64,000 bases of DNA from Nocardia arizonensis. Its GTDB lineage: Bacteria; Actinomycetota; Actinomycetes; Mycobacteriales; Mycobacteriaceae. How positions within the stretch are numbered: position 1 is the stretch's first letter; the number at the start of each line of letters is the position of its first letter. Position numbers and translations under genes: made by a program. A model generated the notes under the pieces. It was not told the origin of the DNA, did not search any database, and was given only the letters and a program-made list of their open reading frames with translations. The stretch covers positions 1 through 64,000 of the forward strand of contig NZ_LGYZ01000121.1 in NCBI RefSeq assembly GCF_001310275.1, given 5' to 3'. Of the stretch, positions 17,015 to 25,292 are shown piece after piece.

Positions 17015-18547
17015 TCACGCGGTCGCGACCGCGGTCTCCGGCGTCTCGGCGCGGGACGGTCCGACGACGACCAACCGGTGCACGGTCAGTCCGACCGCGA
17101 CCACCAGCGCGACGAACAGCGGTGCGGCCCACAGCATCCACCAGCCGCCGCCATTGGGGATGTAGACCTCGGCGCGCGGCCAGGCCAGATTGATCACCAT
17201 CGCGACGCCCCACAGCACGGCCACGGCATTGACGGGAATACCGAAGCGGCCAAGCGAGAACAGCGAAGGATCGCGTTCGTCGTCCCACCCCTTGACCCGG
17301 CGGAGCAGCAGCGGCACGGTGACCAGCAGATAGGCCAGATACAGCGTGACGATGCAGACGCCGGCCAATGTCGCGAAGATGGCGGCATTGCCGAGGTTCA
17401 GCACCAGCAGCCCGATGCCGAGCGCGCCGATCACCACCGCGGGCCAGACGGGCGTGCCGTAGCGCGGGTGCACCGCCGCCAACTGCTTGGCGAAGGGGAG
17501 TTTGCCGTCGCGCGCCATCGAGAACATCAGCCGCGATCCCGCGGTCTGGATTGCGAGGGTGCACACCGTGACGGCGACCGCGACGCAGCCGAGCAGGATC
17601 TTGCCGGGCACGGTGTCGAGTTTGGCGGTCAGCACGTAGGCCAGGCCCTCGGTCGCCAGCGACCCGTCGTCCAGGCTCGGAGCGGCCATGAGCGCGCCGA
17701 GCAGCATGAGTCCGCCGCCGAGCGCCGAGACCGACAGCGCGGTCAGGATGGTGCGTGGCGCGACCCGGCGCGGATTCTTCGTCTCCTCGGACAGTTCACC
17801 GGCGGAGTCGAAGCCGACCATGACATAGGCGGCCATGAGTCCCGAGACGAGGAACGCCGACCAGTACGGGCCGGGGGCGGCGTGCTCGGTCTGTAACACG
17901 ACGCCGGGTCCGCGTTCGGTATCGATGAAGAACAGCGCGACGATGGCCGCGACGCCGACGATCTCGACGGTGACGCCGACGGAGTTGATGCGCGCCATGA
18001 GGTCGATGCCGATGACATTGATCGCGGTGGTGACCACGAGCAGGATGCTGCCGAGCAGTACGGCATTGGTCGCGCCCGAGGGCGAGGTCAGCGCGCTGTC
18101 CTCGCCGACCAGCTGGAAACCGCCCCAGATCGAGGGCAGGACCACTTGCAGCGCGATGGCGGCAGCGGCGGCGGTGACGATCTGCGCGATCACCATCATC
18201 CAGCCCGCGAACCAGCCGACGATCTCGCCGCCGAGCCGCCGCGACCACTGGTAGATACAGCCGGAGATCGGGTAGCGGGCGGCGAGTTCGGCGAAGTTCA
18301 GGGCGACCAGCAACTGTCCGGCGAAGACGATGGGCCAGGTCCAGAAGAAGGCGGCGCCGCCGAAGGAATAGCCGAGTCCGAAGAACTGGAAGATCGTGGT
18401 CAGGATCGAGACGAACGAGAAGCCCGCCGCGAACGAGGCGTAGCGTCCGAGTTTGCGATGCAGAACCGGCTGGTAGCCAAAGCTTTCGAGGTCCGCGCTG
18501 TCGCGGCCGAGCTCGGGTGGTGCGGGCGGGGAAACTGTCGTGGCCAT
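17015..18547 (-). CDS. APC-superfamily permease of the urea/guanidine operon
   Basis: 510 residues with about 12 hydrophobic segments, starting after a hydrophilic lead of about 35 residues. The GFSFVSILTTIFQFFGLGYSFGG region and VMVGFDSAGELSEETKNPRR (near residue 240-265) are typical of amino-acid/polyamine/choline permeases found beside urea-carboxylase-associated genes. The ATG at 18547 is preceded by AAGGAC. It is the first gene of the operon, with one operator-like palindrome 30 bases upstream of its start. The substrate is probably a nitrogen-rich small molecule such as guanidine or urea, inferred only from context. Confidence 0.88.
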   Translation of the reverse strand: MATTVSPPAPPELGRDSADLESFGYQPVLHRKLGRYASFAAGFSFVSILTTIFQFFGLGYSFGGAAFFWTWPIVFAGQLLVALNFAELAARYPISGCIYQWSRRLGGEIVGWFAGWMMVIAQIVTAAAAAIALQVVLPSIWGGFQLVGEDSALTSPSGATNAVLLGSILLVVTTAINVIGIDLMARINSVGVTVEIVGVAAIVALFFIDTERGPGVVLQTEHAAPGPYWSAFLVSGLMAAYVMVGFDSAGELSEETKNPRRVAPRTILTALSVSALGGGLMLLGALMAAPSLDDGSLATEGLAYVLTAKLDTVPGKILLGCVAVAVTVCTLAIQTAGSRLMFSMARDGKLPFAKQLAAVHPRYGTPVWPAVVIGALGIGLLVLNLGNAAIFATLAGVCIVTLYLAYLLVTVPLLLRRVKGWDDERDPSLFSLGRFGIPVNAVAVLWGVAMVINLAWPRAEVYIPNGGGWWMLWAAPLFVALVVAVGLTVHRLVVVGPSRAETPETAVATA

Positions 18548-18576
18548 GGGCGGGTCCTTCGGCGAGCGGCCAATAC

Positions 18577-18590
18577 CTATCGAATGACAG
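18577..18590. promoter_or_regulatory. Operator-like palindrome upstream of the permease gene
   Basis: CTATC-GAAT-GACAG is an imperfect inverted repeat (one mismatch) 30 bases before the permease ATG. The same 14-base element, differing at two spacer positions, occurs 95 bases away next to the divergent TetR gene, so both are probably sites for that regulator. Confidence 0.65.
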
Positions 18591-18666
18591 TTTTGCGTCC
18601 GCGATCGCGGATTCGGTGACCTGCGTGTATCGCTTGTGGCAACGCCGGTAACTTCTGTGTTGCCTT

Positions 18667-18690
18667 GATTTCTATCAAGTGACAGAAATC
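18667..18690. promoter_or_regulatory. Operator-like palindrome upstream of the TetR gene
   Basis: Two 10-base arms, GATTTCTATC (18667-18676) and GACAGAAATC (18681-18690), form an inverted repeat with one mismatch around a 4-base spacer. The core matches the element at 18577-18590. It covers a possible GTG start at 18679, which favours the GTG at 18721 as the TetR start and suggests autoregulation. Confidence 0.7.
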
Positions 18691-18720
18691 TCTCACCGAC
18701 CGCGATGGAAGAATGGTGAC

Positions 18721-19395
18721 GTGGCAAATCCTGGCCCCGGCCGTCCCCGACTGGAACAGCGAACCCGTCGCGGGCACACCCCCCGCGCGGAAATCCTCGA
18801 CGCGGCGGGAGAGTTGTTCACCACCAACGGCTACGCCAACACCTCGACCCGCGCCGTGGCCGACGCCGTCGGCATCCGGCAGGCATCGCTGTACCACCAC
18901 TTCGCCGCCAAGGACGACATCCTCGACGCGCTGCTGGCCGAGACCATCACCGCGCCACTGGAGTTGGCCGCGCGACTCGACGGACTCACCGAACCCGCGC
19001 AGGTCCGCCTCTACGCGCTGGCCCGCTTCGACGTGCGCCAACTCTGTGCCGCGCGCTGGAATCTCGGCGCGCTGTACCTGCTGCCCGAGGTGCGCACCGA
19101 ACGCTTCGCGCCCTTCCGGCTACGGCGCGACGAATTGCGCCGCCACTACGAGACATTCGCCGCGCGGATCGTCGCCGACGCCGGACCCGACGGCATCCCC
19201 GGCGCCGAAGTGCTGCCCTTCCGCCTGGTGGAGACGGTGATCAGCATGCGCTCCGACGAGGGCGCGGCCCCGGCCTACGCCGAACGCACCATTCCCGACA
19301 CCGCCCTGCGCATGCTCGGCTGGACCGGTGACCTCGACTCGGTGCGGGACGCGGCCGCCGAATTGCTCGCCCGACAGGCCGCGCCGCTCGGCTGA
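18721..19395 (+). CDS. TetR-family repressor of the permease/DUF1989 operon
   Basis: 224 residues from GTG 18721. Residues about 20-65 are a TetR helix-turn-helix (RAEILDAAGELFTTNGYANTSTRAVADAVGIRQASLYHHFAAKDD); the remainder is an alpha-helical ligand-binding domain. It is transcribed away from the permease operon, and the 170-base gap holds two copies of a CTATC-N4-GACAG element, the normal layout for a TetR repressor controlling itself and its neighbour. A GTG at 18679 in the same frame is an alternative start but lies inside the palindrome. The ligand is probably the permease substrate or a metabolite of it. Confidence 0.88.
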   Translation: MANPGPGRPRLEQRTRRGHTPRAEILDAAGELFTTNGYANTSTRAVADAVGIRQASLYHHFAAKDDILDALLAETITAPLELAARLDGLTEPAQVRLYALARFDVRQLCAARWNLGALYLLPEVRTERFAPFRLRRDELRRHYETFAARIVADAGPDGIPGAEVLPFRLVETVISMRSDEGAAPAYAERTIPDTALRMLGWTGDLDSVRDAAAELLARQAAPLG

Positions 19396-19438
19396 GTGGA
19401 TCCGTGTGCCGCGGCTGCGGGGCTATCGGGAGACCTGC

Positions 19439-20905
19439 CTAGTCCTTGCCGCGACCGGCCTTGAAACCGAAGTTCCAGTTGTAGCGCTGGGCGATCTCCA
19501 TGACGCCCGCGCCGGGACGTCCGGCGGGCGGCCGGATGAACGTGCCCTCGCGGCGGACCACCAGTTCACCGTTGATGTTCTCGATATGGGCCAGCACCGC
19601 GTCGCGCGAATCGTCCACGCATCCGTCGAGGGTCATCTCGATCGGCGTCGCGTTCAGCGGATACAGCGTGACCGTCGCCTGCACGCCGCGGAAGTCGTTG
19701 GCGCCCTCGTAGATCGAGGTGAACACGAGGATGCGCCGGAAGTGCGCGGTGAAATCCAGGTTGATGTCCAGGTTCTCGCCCGCGGCGCTCGCGCCCGTGC
19801 GGTCGTCCTGGTCGAGCCGGATGAACGGCGGTTGGTGCAGATCGCCGAAGGAGCGGTCCAGCGCGCGCACCGAGCCGATGCGTCCGTCGGACAATTCGAA
19901 GAAGCAGCTCAGATCCAGGTCAAGGCCGCTGCCGCGCTTGCGGCCGAACAGACCGCCACCGCGACTGGACTGCTGACCGGTCCAGTTCAGGTTGACCCGC
20001 ATGATGCCGCCGGTCGCGCCCGTCTTGGTCAGCGAGACCGACGGCGCTTCCTTCGTCAGCGATATCTTGCTGAGATTGACCGGCGCGCCGCCGGTCGGCG
20101 CGGGCTGGCCGGACTGCTGGGGCGGCGGCGCGTATTGCTGTTGCTGAGGCGGCGGAGGCGGCGCGTACTGCTGTTCCGGCGGGGGCGCGTACCCCTGCTG
20201 CGGAGGCGGCGCGTATTGCTGTTGCGGAGGCGGCGCGTACTGCTGGTGCGGAGGCGGCGCGAACTGCTGTTCCGGCGGCGCGTACTGCGGCGGCGGAGGC
20301 GGCGCGTACTGCGGGTGCGGCGGCGGGGGAGGAGCGAAGCCCTGCTGGGCCGGGGGCGCGTCCTGCTGTTGCGCGGGCGGCGCGGCGGGCGCGTCATCGA
20401 CGGAGATGCCGAAATCGGTGGCCAGGCCGGCCAGCCCCGACGCGTAACCCTGGCCGACCGCGCGGAACTTCCACGCACCCTGACGTCGGTACAACTCGCC
20501 GAGGACGAAGGCGGTCTCGGTGCTCGCCCCGGTGCTGTCGAACCGCGCGACCTCCGCGCCATTGTTCGCGTCGAGCACCCGGACGTAGAGCCCCTGGAAC
20601 TGACCGAAGGTGCCGTCGTCGGAGGAGGCCGCGATGACCACCGTCTCGATCTGCGGTTCCAGCTGAGCCAGATTCACCGACAGATTGTCGAGAACTGTCG
20701 GACCCTGCTGCTTACCCTCGTGACGCACCGCACCCGAGGGATGCTGGGGCTGGTTGTAGAACACGAAGTCGGCGTCGGATCTGACCTTGCCACCGACGAG
20801 CAACAGGGCGGAGGCATCCGCGTCGGGAACTCCCGGACCCGATTGCCACCCCAGTTCGATGCGGACCGCGGACATCGGCACCGGCACATTGGCGCCCTTC
20901 ATCAT
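19439..20905 (-). CDS. TerD-family protein with two TerD-like domains joined by a Pro/Gln/Tyr-rich linker
   Basis: 488 residues from ATG 20905. Residues about 1-165 are a TerD (tellurium/stress) domain: KGANVPVPMSAVRIELGW, then the acidic calcium-type stretch around PDADASALLL, FVFYNQP and DNLSVNLAQLEP. Residues about 170-270 are a low-complexity linker built on QYAPPPQQ repeats. Residues about 275-480 are a second TerA/TerD-like domain (VNLSKISLTKEAPSVSL, LDLDLSCFFELSDG, GENLDINLDF). A TATACT box on the coding strand (complement of 20921-20926) lies only 10 bases before an in-frame GTG at 20911, with no ribosome site, so a leaderless message is possible. TerD proteins are cytosolic or membrane-associated stress factors of unknown chemistry. 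Confidence 0.85.
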   Translation of the reverse strand: MMKGANVPVPMSAVRIELGWQSGPGVPDADASALLLVGGKVRSDADFVFYNQPQHPSGAVRHEGKQQGPTVLDNLSVNLAQLEPQIETVVIAASSDDGTFGQFQGLYVRVLDANNGAEVARFDSTGASTETAFVLGELYRRQGAWKFRAVGQGYASGLAGLATDFGISVDDAPAAPPAQQQDAPPAQQGFAPPPPPHPQYAPPPPPQYAPPEQQFAPPPHQQYAPPPQQQYAPPPQQGYAPPPEQQYAPPPPPQQQQYAPPPQQSGQPAPTGGAPVNLSKISLTKEAPSVSLTKTGATGGIMRVNLNWTGQQSSRGGGLFGRKRGSGLDLDLSCFFELSDGRIGSVRALDRSFGDLHQPPFIRLDQDDRTGASAAGENLDINLDFTAHFRRILVFTSIYEGANDFRGVQATVTLYPLNATPIEMTLDGCVDDSRDAVLAHIENINGELVVRREGTFIRPPAGRPGAGVMEIAQRYNWNFGFKAGRGKD

Positions 20906-20983
20906 CGACACAGAAGCCAAAGTATAGGAACATCGCGCCGCGCGTCATCCGCGCCCCCGCGATCTCCGGGCATTCGCGGCGGC

Positions 20984-21514
20984 TCAGCGCGCCGGCGGGG
21001 CGATCTGCCAGTGCTCGCTCAGCGCCCCCGCGATCTCGGGCAGCACGGTGACCGGAACACGCTTGCGCCGCAGAAACTCCCGTATCTCGGTCACCTGTTC
21101 GCGTTTGCGCAGGTCGTATGCGCCCGCCACCGGCCCGCTGACCGGCGGTATGGACAGCAGCACCAATTCGCCGTGCCGTTCCCGCCCGCCCGTCAAGTCC
21201 AGCGCCAGCGACCAGCGGGCCTGCTCGTCGAGTGCGAACCGGCCCGCCACCACCCGATCCCAGGCGATACTCGTCTGCGACCAAGGGGTGCGCCGGTAGA
21301 TCGCGTTCTCGGTGAGTACCACCGCGTCGCGGCCGAACAGTGCCACCAGCACCGCGACTCCCGCGACCGCGCCGGCGAGCAAACCGGTCACGATCCGGTT
21401 GAACCCGAACCCGACCGTGATCGCCGCGCAGACTCCCGCGGTCACCGCCGTACCGAGCGCGCCGTAGAGCGCCATTCGTCCGCCGGGTACGACACCCGCG
21501 CGCACCATCGTCAT
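20984..21514 (-). CDS. Small membrane protein with two N-terminal transmembrane segments
   Basis: 176 residues. Two hydrophobic segments about 13-30 and 38-58 are followed by a soluble part containing a short PH-like strand pattern (RDAVVLTENAIYRRTPWSQ, AWDRVVAGRFALD), as in actinobacterial PH-domain membrane proteins of unknown role. The ATG at 21514 has GGGAGG at the right distance. It lies between the encapsulin and TerD genes on the same strand, but the gaps of about 55-80 bases do not prove an operon. Confidence 0.7.
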   Translation of the reverse strand: MTMVRAGVVPGGRMALYGALGTAVTAGVCAAITVGFGFNRIVTGLLAGAVAGVAVLVALFGRDAVVLTENAIYRRTPWSQTSIAWDRVVAGRFALDEQARWSLALDLTGGRERHGELVLLSIPPVSGPVAGAYDLRKREQVTEIREFLRRKRVPVTVLPEIAGALSEHWQIAPPAR

Positions 21515-21568
21515 CTCGCCTCCCGCGTCCAGCGGGCTCACCGTACCGCGCGTCCCGGTGGCGTCGGC

Positions 21569-22369
21569 TCAGGCTTCCAGTGCGACGGCCGCCTCGGCGG
21601 TGTAGACGAGGAATTGCAGACTCTGCTGGAAGTACAGGTCGACCGTCTCGGTGTTGTGCGCGAGGTAGCCGATCGAGACGTCCTGACCGATCCGTAGGTC
21701 GAAGTCGCCGCCGCGGGTGGTGAGTACGAAGGCGCCGTCGATGGCGGGCGCCCAGACGATCTCGCCGTCGGGAATCAGCCGCTCGATATGGGTGCGAATC
21801 GGGTGACCGTGATCGGAGGTCTCGCTGACCGCGGTGTACAGGTCGGCGCTGAGCAGCACCGAATACGGTCCGTCCACCCCCGCCAGCCGCAGGGCCGACA
21901 GAGCCTGGGCCAGCGCCTCGGGGACCAGTTTCGGATCCTCGGGCAGTCTGACCGGTGCGTTGGAGGAACTGGCCCGCACGCCGGTGATCCCCGCGGCGGC
22001 GTAGCCCTCGAAGATCGCGCGGTCCTCGGCGAAGGCGATCTTGCGCGCCGCGTCCTTCACCGCGTCCAGATCGGTGTCGTTGGCCCCGCGTTCGACATTG
22101 TCGAGCTCCTCGCGCGAGAGCGAGAACGGCACGCGCAGCTCCACCAGCGGCGCGACCACGCGCTGCCGGGCCTGCACACCCTGATCGGGCGCGGCGATCG
22201 GGGTGGTGCGGCCGAGCCCGACCGCGGAGTACGCGGCGCCGTGCGGGCCGGACAGATCCACCACGCGGCGACCGGCGATATGCCGCTTGAAGGTGCGGGT
22301 CGCCTCCTCCTCGATCGCCGCCCAGGCTTCCTCGGTGATCGGCGCGAGTTCGCGATAGAGGTTGTTCAT
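21569..22369 (-). CDS. Family 1 encapsulin nanocompartment shell protein
   Basis: 266 residues, the usual length of the linocin-M18/CFP29-type T=1 shell protein. The N-terminus MNNLYRELAPITEEAW is the conserved cargo-contact region; KRHIAGRRVVDLSGPHG, PLVELRVPFSLSREELDNVERG and the AFAEDRAIFEGY stretch are typical of this HK97-fold family. The ATG overlaps the stop of the peroxidase gene (ATGA), so shell and cargo are made together. It should assemble about 60 copies into a closed cytosolic shell around the DyP peroxidase. Confidence 0.95.
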   Translation of the reverse strand: MNNLYRELAPITEEAWAAIEEEATRTFKRHIAGRRVVDLSGPHGAAYSAVGLGRTTPIAAPDQGVQARQRVVAPLVELRVPFSLSREELDNVERGANDTDLDAVKDAARKIAFAEDRAIFEGYAAAGITGVRASSSNAPVRLPEDPKLVPEALAQALSALRLAGVDGPYSVLLSADLYTAVSETSDHGHPIRTHIERLIPDGEIVWAPAIDGAFVLTTRGGDFDLRIGQDVSIGYLAHNTETVDLYFQQSLQFLVYTAEAAVALEA

Positions 22370-23406
22370 TGCCTACTCCTTTTCAGGGTGCCGATGCCGA
22401 GTGAACCGGCGTCGCCGTCGCGGGGGCCGCGCGCGCCGACGACGGACTCTTCGACCGCGGCGGTGGCGGTCCCGACACCGGGCGGCTCGGGCAGATCGTC
22501 GAAGAAGTCGGCGGGCGGTGTGAAGAACAGGGTGCCGGTGACCGCGACGGAGAAATCCAGGATGCGGTCGTATGCGGCCGCGTCGGTGCCGACGAACATG
22601 CGCGAGAGCATGGTCTCGGTGACGCTCGGTGTGGCCGCGTAGGCGATGTAGTAGGTGCCGAACTCGCCGTCGCGCACGCTGCCGAACGGCATGTTGGCGC
22701 GCACGATCTGGCGTTCGTTGCCGTCCGGGTCGATGACGGTGTTCACCGCGACGTGGGAGTTCGCGGGCTTGTCCGCGTCGGAGAGTTCGAAATCGTCCAA
22801 TTTCGTGCGGCCGATGACACGTTCCTGTTCCTCGACCGACAGCGCCCGCCAATCGGCCATGGCGTGCAGGTACTTCTGCACGACGACGTAACTGCCACCG
22901 GCGAATTGGGGGTCTTCGTCGCCGATCAGCGTCGCCGTCGCGGCCGCGGCACCCTCGGGATTCTCGGTACCGTCGACGAAGCCGAGCAGATCGCGCTGTT
23001 CGAAATAGCGGAAGCCGACGGTCTGGTCGACGATGGTGACCGCGTCCGCGAGCCGATCGCCGATCGTCATCGCCAATTCGAAACAGACGTCCTGGAATTC
23101 GGATTTGATGTGGAACAGCAGATCGCCCGGGGTCGACGGCGCGCTGTGGTGCGCGCCGGCGAATTCGGGCAGCACATGCAGTTCGGCCGGACGCGGGCCG
23201 CTGAACAGCCGGTCCCAGGCGTCACTGCCGATCGAGGTGTTGCACACCAGGCCCGCGCCTGGCATGCGGAACCCGACCGAGCGCCGCAGGCCGGGCAGGT
23301 CGGCGAGCAGGTCACGCACCGTCTGCTCGCCTCCCTCGTCGATGGTGGCGACGAGGAAGATGGCGGCGGGCGTGAGCGGTTCGAGGATCGGCTGCGGCTC
23401 ACCCAT
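22366..23406 (-). CDS. Dye-decolorizing (DyP) heme peroxidase, encapsulin cargo
   Basis: 346 residues. GFVDGTENP (142-150) holds the distal catalytic Asp; His218 in NSHVAV is the expected proximal heme ligand and Arg236 the distal Arg. The C-terminus ends SLGIGTLKRSRQ (335-346), matching the encapsulin cargo-loading peptide, separated from the catalytic domain by a flexible Pro/Gly/Ala stretch. It is the first gene of a two-gene operon with the shell protein. It oxidizes phenolic or dye-like substrates with peroxide; the physiological substrate in actinobacteria is unsettled, with oxidative-stress defence the usual view. Confidence 0.95.
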   Translation of the reverse strand: MGEPQPILEPLTPAAIFLVATIDEGGEQTVRDLLADLPGLRRSVGFRMPGAGLVCNTSIGSDAWDRLFSGPRPAELHVLPEFAGAHHSAPSTPGDLLFHIKSEFQDVCFELAMTIGDRLADAVTIVDQTVGFRYFEQRDLLGFVDGTENPEGAAAATATLIGDEDPQFAGGSYVVVQKYLHAMADWRALSVEEQERVIGRTKLDDFELSDADKPANSHVAVNTVIDPDGNERQIVRANMPFGSVRDGEFGTYYIAYAATPSVTETMLSRMFVGTDAAAYDRILDFSVAVTGTLFFTPPADFFDDLPEPPGVGTATAAVEESVVGARGPRDGDAGSLGIGTLKRSRQ

Positions 23407-23464
23407 GATCGACAGCCTAGAGGTTGCCCGCGACACCGCCGCGCGGACGCCGCGATCGGAGCGC

Positions 23465-23791
23465 CTATTTCGCGACCGTCAGCAGAAAGGCGACGTCGTC
23501 GATGGCCTTGACGCTGTGACGCGCTTTCGGGACGACCAGCAGATCGCCCGCCGAACCCTTCCACTCGTTGGTACCACTGATCAGGGTGAGTGTGCCGCTT
23601 ATCACCAGGAGCGTCGCATCGCCCGCGTTGTCGTGTTCGGCCAGACTCTGACCGGCCGCCAGACCGACGACGGTCTGGCGTAGGGCGTGCGCGTGGCCGC
23701 CGAACAGGGTTTGCGAACTCCGTCCGCTGGTGGCGCTTGCGGCCAGCTTCAACTGTTGACGAGCGACCGCAGTCAGCGATTTCTTGTCCAT
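23465..23791 (-). CDS. Cupin-domain protein
   Basis: 108 residues forming one small beta-barrel. LAAGQSLAEHDNAGDATLLVISGTLTLISG matches cupin motif 1 (one of the metal-binding His is present as EHDN) and GDLLVVPKARHSVKAIDD matches motif 2 with its His. Such stand-alone cupins bind a metal or small molecule; no specific reaction can be read. It lies 58 bases upstream of the DyP gene on the same strand and could be co-transcribed with it, but nothing in the sequence proves this. Confidence 0.8.
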   Translation of the reverse strand: MDKKSLTAVARQQLKLAASATSGRSSQTLFGGHAHALRQTVVGLAAGQSLAEHDNAGDATLLVISGTLTLISGTNEWKGSAGDLLVVPKARHSVKAIDDVAFLLTVAK

Positions 23792-23923
23792 TGATCGCCT
23801 TTCGGATCACATCCGCCGGCACAGGGCTGGGGGCGCCGGCTGATATTCACCGAGTATGCCCGACCCGCGTAACGCTCGGACGGGTTTGGCCCGCCCGCCT
23901 CGTCGACGGCGTGTTGTCGGCGA

Positions 23924-24409
23924 TCACCGGGTGTAGCGGAGTACGCGATAGCGCAGACCGGTGCGCGAGGTCGACCACGGGCGATCCGTTTCGACCCGCC
24001 AGTCCTCGCCGATTTCCGGGGCGTACGCATCGCCCTCGACCTCGACATCTATTTCGGTCACCCGCAGCTCGGTCGCGAAATCCATTGCGGCCCGGTAGAT
24101 CTCGCCGCCGCCGGTGATCCAGGCGGGGTCCGTGCCGGTGCGGTCGAGCGCCGCCGACAGCGAGTCCGCGCGCTCGGCGCCCTCGGCCTCCCATTTCTCG
24201 TCGCGGGTCACGACGATATTGCGGCGGCCCGCCAGCGGGCGAAATCTCGGTTGCAGCGAATCCCACGTTCGTCGGCCCATGATGACCGGATGCCCCATGG
24301 TCACCTCCTTGAAATAGGCCATGTCCTCCGGCACCCGCCACGGAATCGCATTGCGGTATCCGATAACTCCCTTGTGCGCCTGTGCCCAGATGACCCCGAC
24401 GTGCTTCAT
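23924..24409 (-). CDS. folA: Dihydrofolate reductase
   Basis: 161 residues. IWAQAHKGVIGYRNAIPWRVPEDMAYFK is the substrate and cofactor loop with the key acidic residue (E/D after PW.VP), HPVIMGRRTWDSL the NADPH phosphate region, and WITGGGEIYRAAM the Gly-rich motif. It regenerates tetrahydrofolate for thymidylate and purine synthesis. Its ATG overlaps the thyA stop by 4 bases, the usual thyA-dfrA pairing of mycolata, which couples supply to the enzyme that consumes the folate. Confidence 0.96.
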   Translation of the reverse strand: MKHVGVIWAQAHKGVIGYRNAIPWRVPEDMAYFKEVTMGHPVIMGRRTWDSLQPRFRPLAGRRNIVVTRDEKWEAEGAERADSLSAALDRTGTDPAWITGGGEIYRAAMDFATELRVTEIDVEVEGDAYAPEIGEDWRVETDRPWSTSRTGLRYRVLRYTR

Positions 24410-25233
24410 ATGGCGACCGGGGCTTTTATCGCCGGGTGGTGGAGGTAATCGACGACTTCGATATCGCCGTAGCCGTAGTCGAACAGGCTCGGCGCTCGGC
24501 GCAGTGCCAAGGTGGGGAACGGGTACGGGTCGCGGCCGAGTTGTTCGGTGACCTGGTCTACGTGATTGTCGTAGATATGGCAGTCCCCGCCGGTCCAGAT
24601 GAATTCACCCGGTTCGAGATCGGTCTGCTGGGCCACCATCGCGGTGAGCAGCGCGTAGCTGGCGATATTGAACGGCACGCCGAGAAAGAGGTCGGCGCTG
24701 CGCTGATAGAGCTGGCAGGAGAGTCTGCCGTCGGCGACGTAGAACTGAAAGAAGGCATGGCATGGCGCGAGCGCCATCTTGTCCAGGTCGGCGACATTCC
24801 ACGCCGAGACCAGGATGCGGCGCGAAGACGGATCGGTGCGAAGGGTCTGCAATACCGCGCTGATCTGATCGATATACGTGCCGTCCGGGGCGGGCCAAGA
24901 GCGCCATTGGACGCCGTATACCGGACCGAGTTCACCGTCCGCGTCGGCCCATTCGTCCCAGATGGTGACACCGTGGTCACGCAGCCACCCGACATTCGAA
25001 TCCCCGCGCAGGAACCACAACAATTCGTAGACGATCGATTTGAGGTGCACCCGCTTGGTCGTGATCAGCGGGAAACCCGCCGACAGGTCGTATCGCAGTT
25101 GGTGGCCGAATACGCTGCGAGTGCCGGTGCCGGTGCGATCGGACTTCGCGGCGCCGGTCCGCATCACCAGACGCAGCAGATCCTCGTACTGCGTGTCTGT
25201 GTTGGCGGCGGTCACACCTCGGGATGTCGGCAC
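24406..25233 (-). CDS. thyA: Thymidylate synthase
   Basis: 275 residues, classical ThyA. The catalytic Cys lies in LAPCHAFFQF; TGTGTRSVFGHQLRYDL, the LWFLRGDSNVGWLRDHG region and the QRSADLFLGVPFNIASYALL dUMP-binding region are all intact. It methylates dUMP to dTMP with methylene-tetrahydrofolate, producing the dihydrofolate recycled by the downstream overlapping folA. The start at 25233 leaves only about 13 residues before the conserved YEDLLRLV helix. Confidence 0.97.
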   Translation of the reverse strand: MPTSRGVTAANTDTQYEDLLRLVMRTGAAKSDRTGTGTRSVFGHQLRYDLSAGFPLITTKRVHLKSIVYELLWFLRGDSNVGWLRDHGVTIWDEWADADGELGPVYGVQWRSWPAPDGTYIDQISAVLQTLRTDPSSRRILVSAWNVADLDKMALAPCHAFFQFYVADGRLSCQLYQRSADLFLGVPFNIASYALLTAMVAQQTDLEPGEFIWTGGDCHIYDNHVDQVTEQLGRDPYPFPTLALRRAPSLFDYGYGDIEVVDYLHHPAIKAPVAI

Positions 25234-25292
25234 ATCTCGCGAGCTTAGTGCGAGCTTGGTGAGATGGCGCCGATGGGTGCAAGCTGTCGGCC

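Noticed and set aside
18548..18720. Guanidine (ykkC) riboswitch before the permease operon
   Set aside because: The gap is short and filled by two TetR-type palindromes; no conserved guanidine-I sequence could be seen.
20905..20920. TTG 20920 as TerD start
   Set aside because: It directly abuts the TATACT box, so transcription would start after it; GTG 20911 or ATG 20905 fit better.
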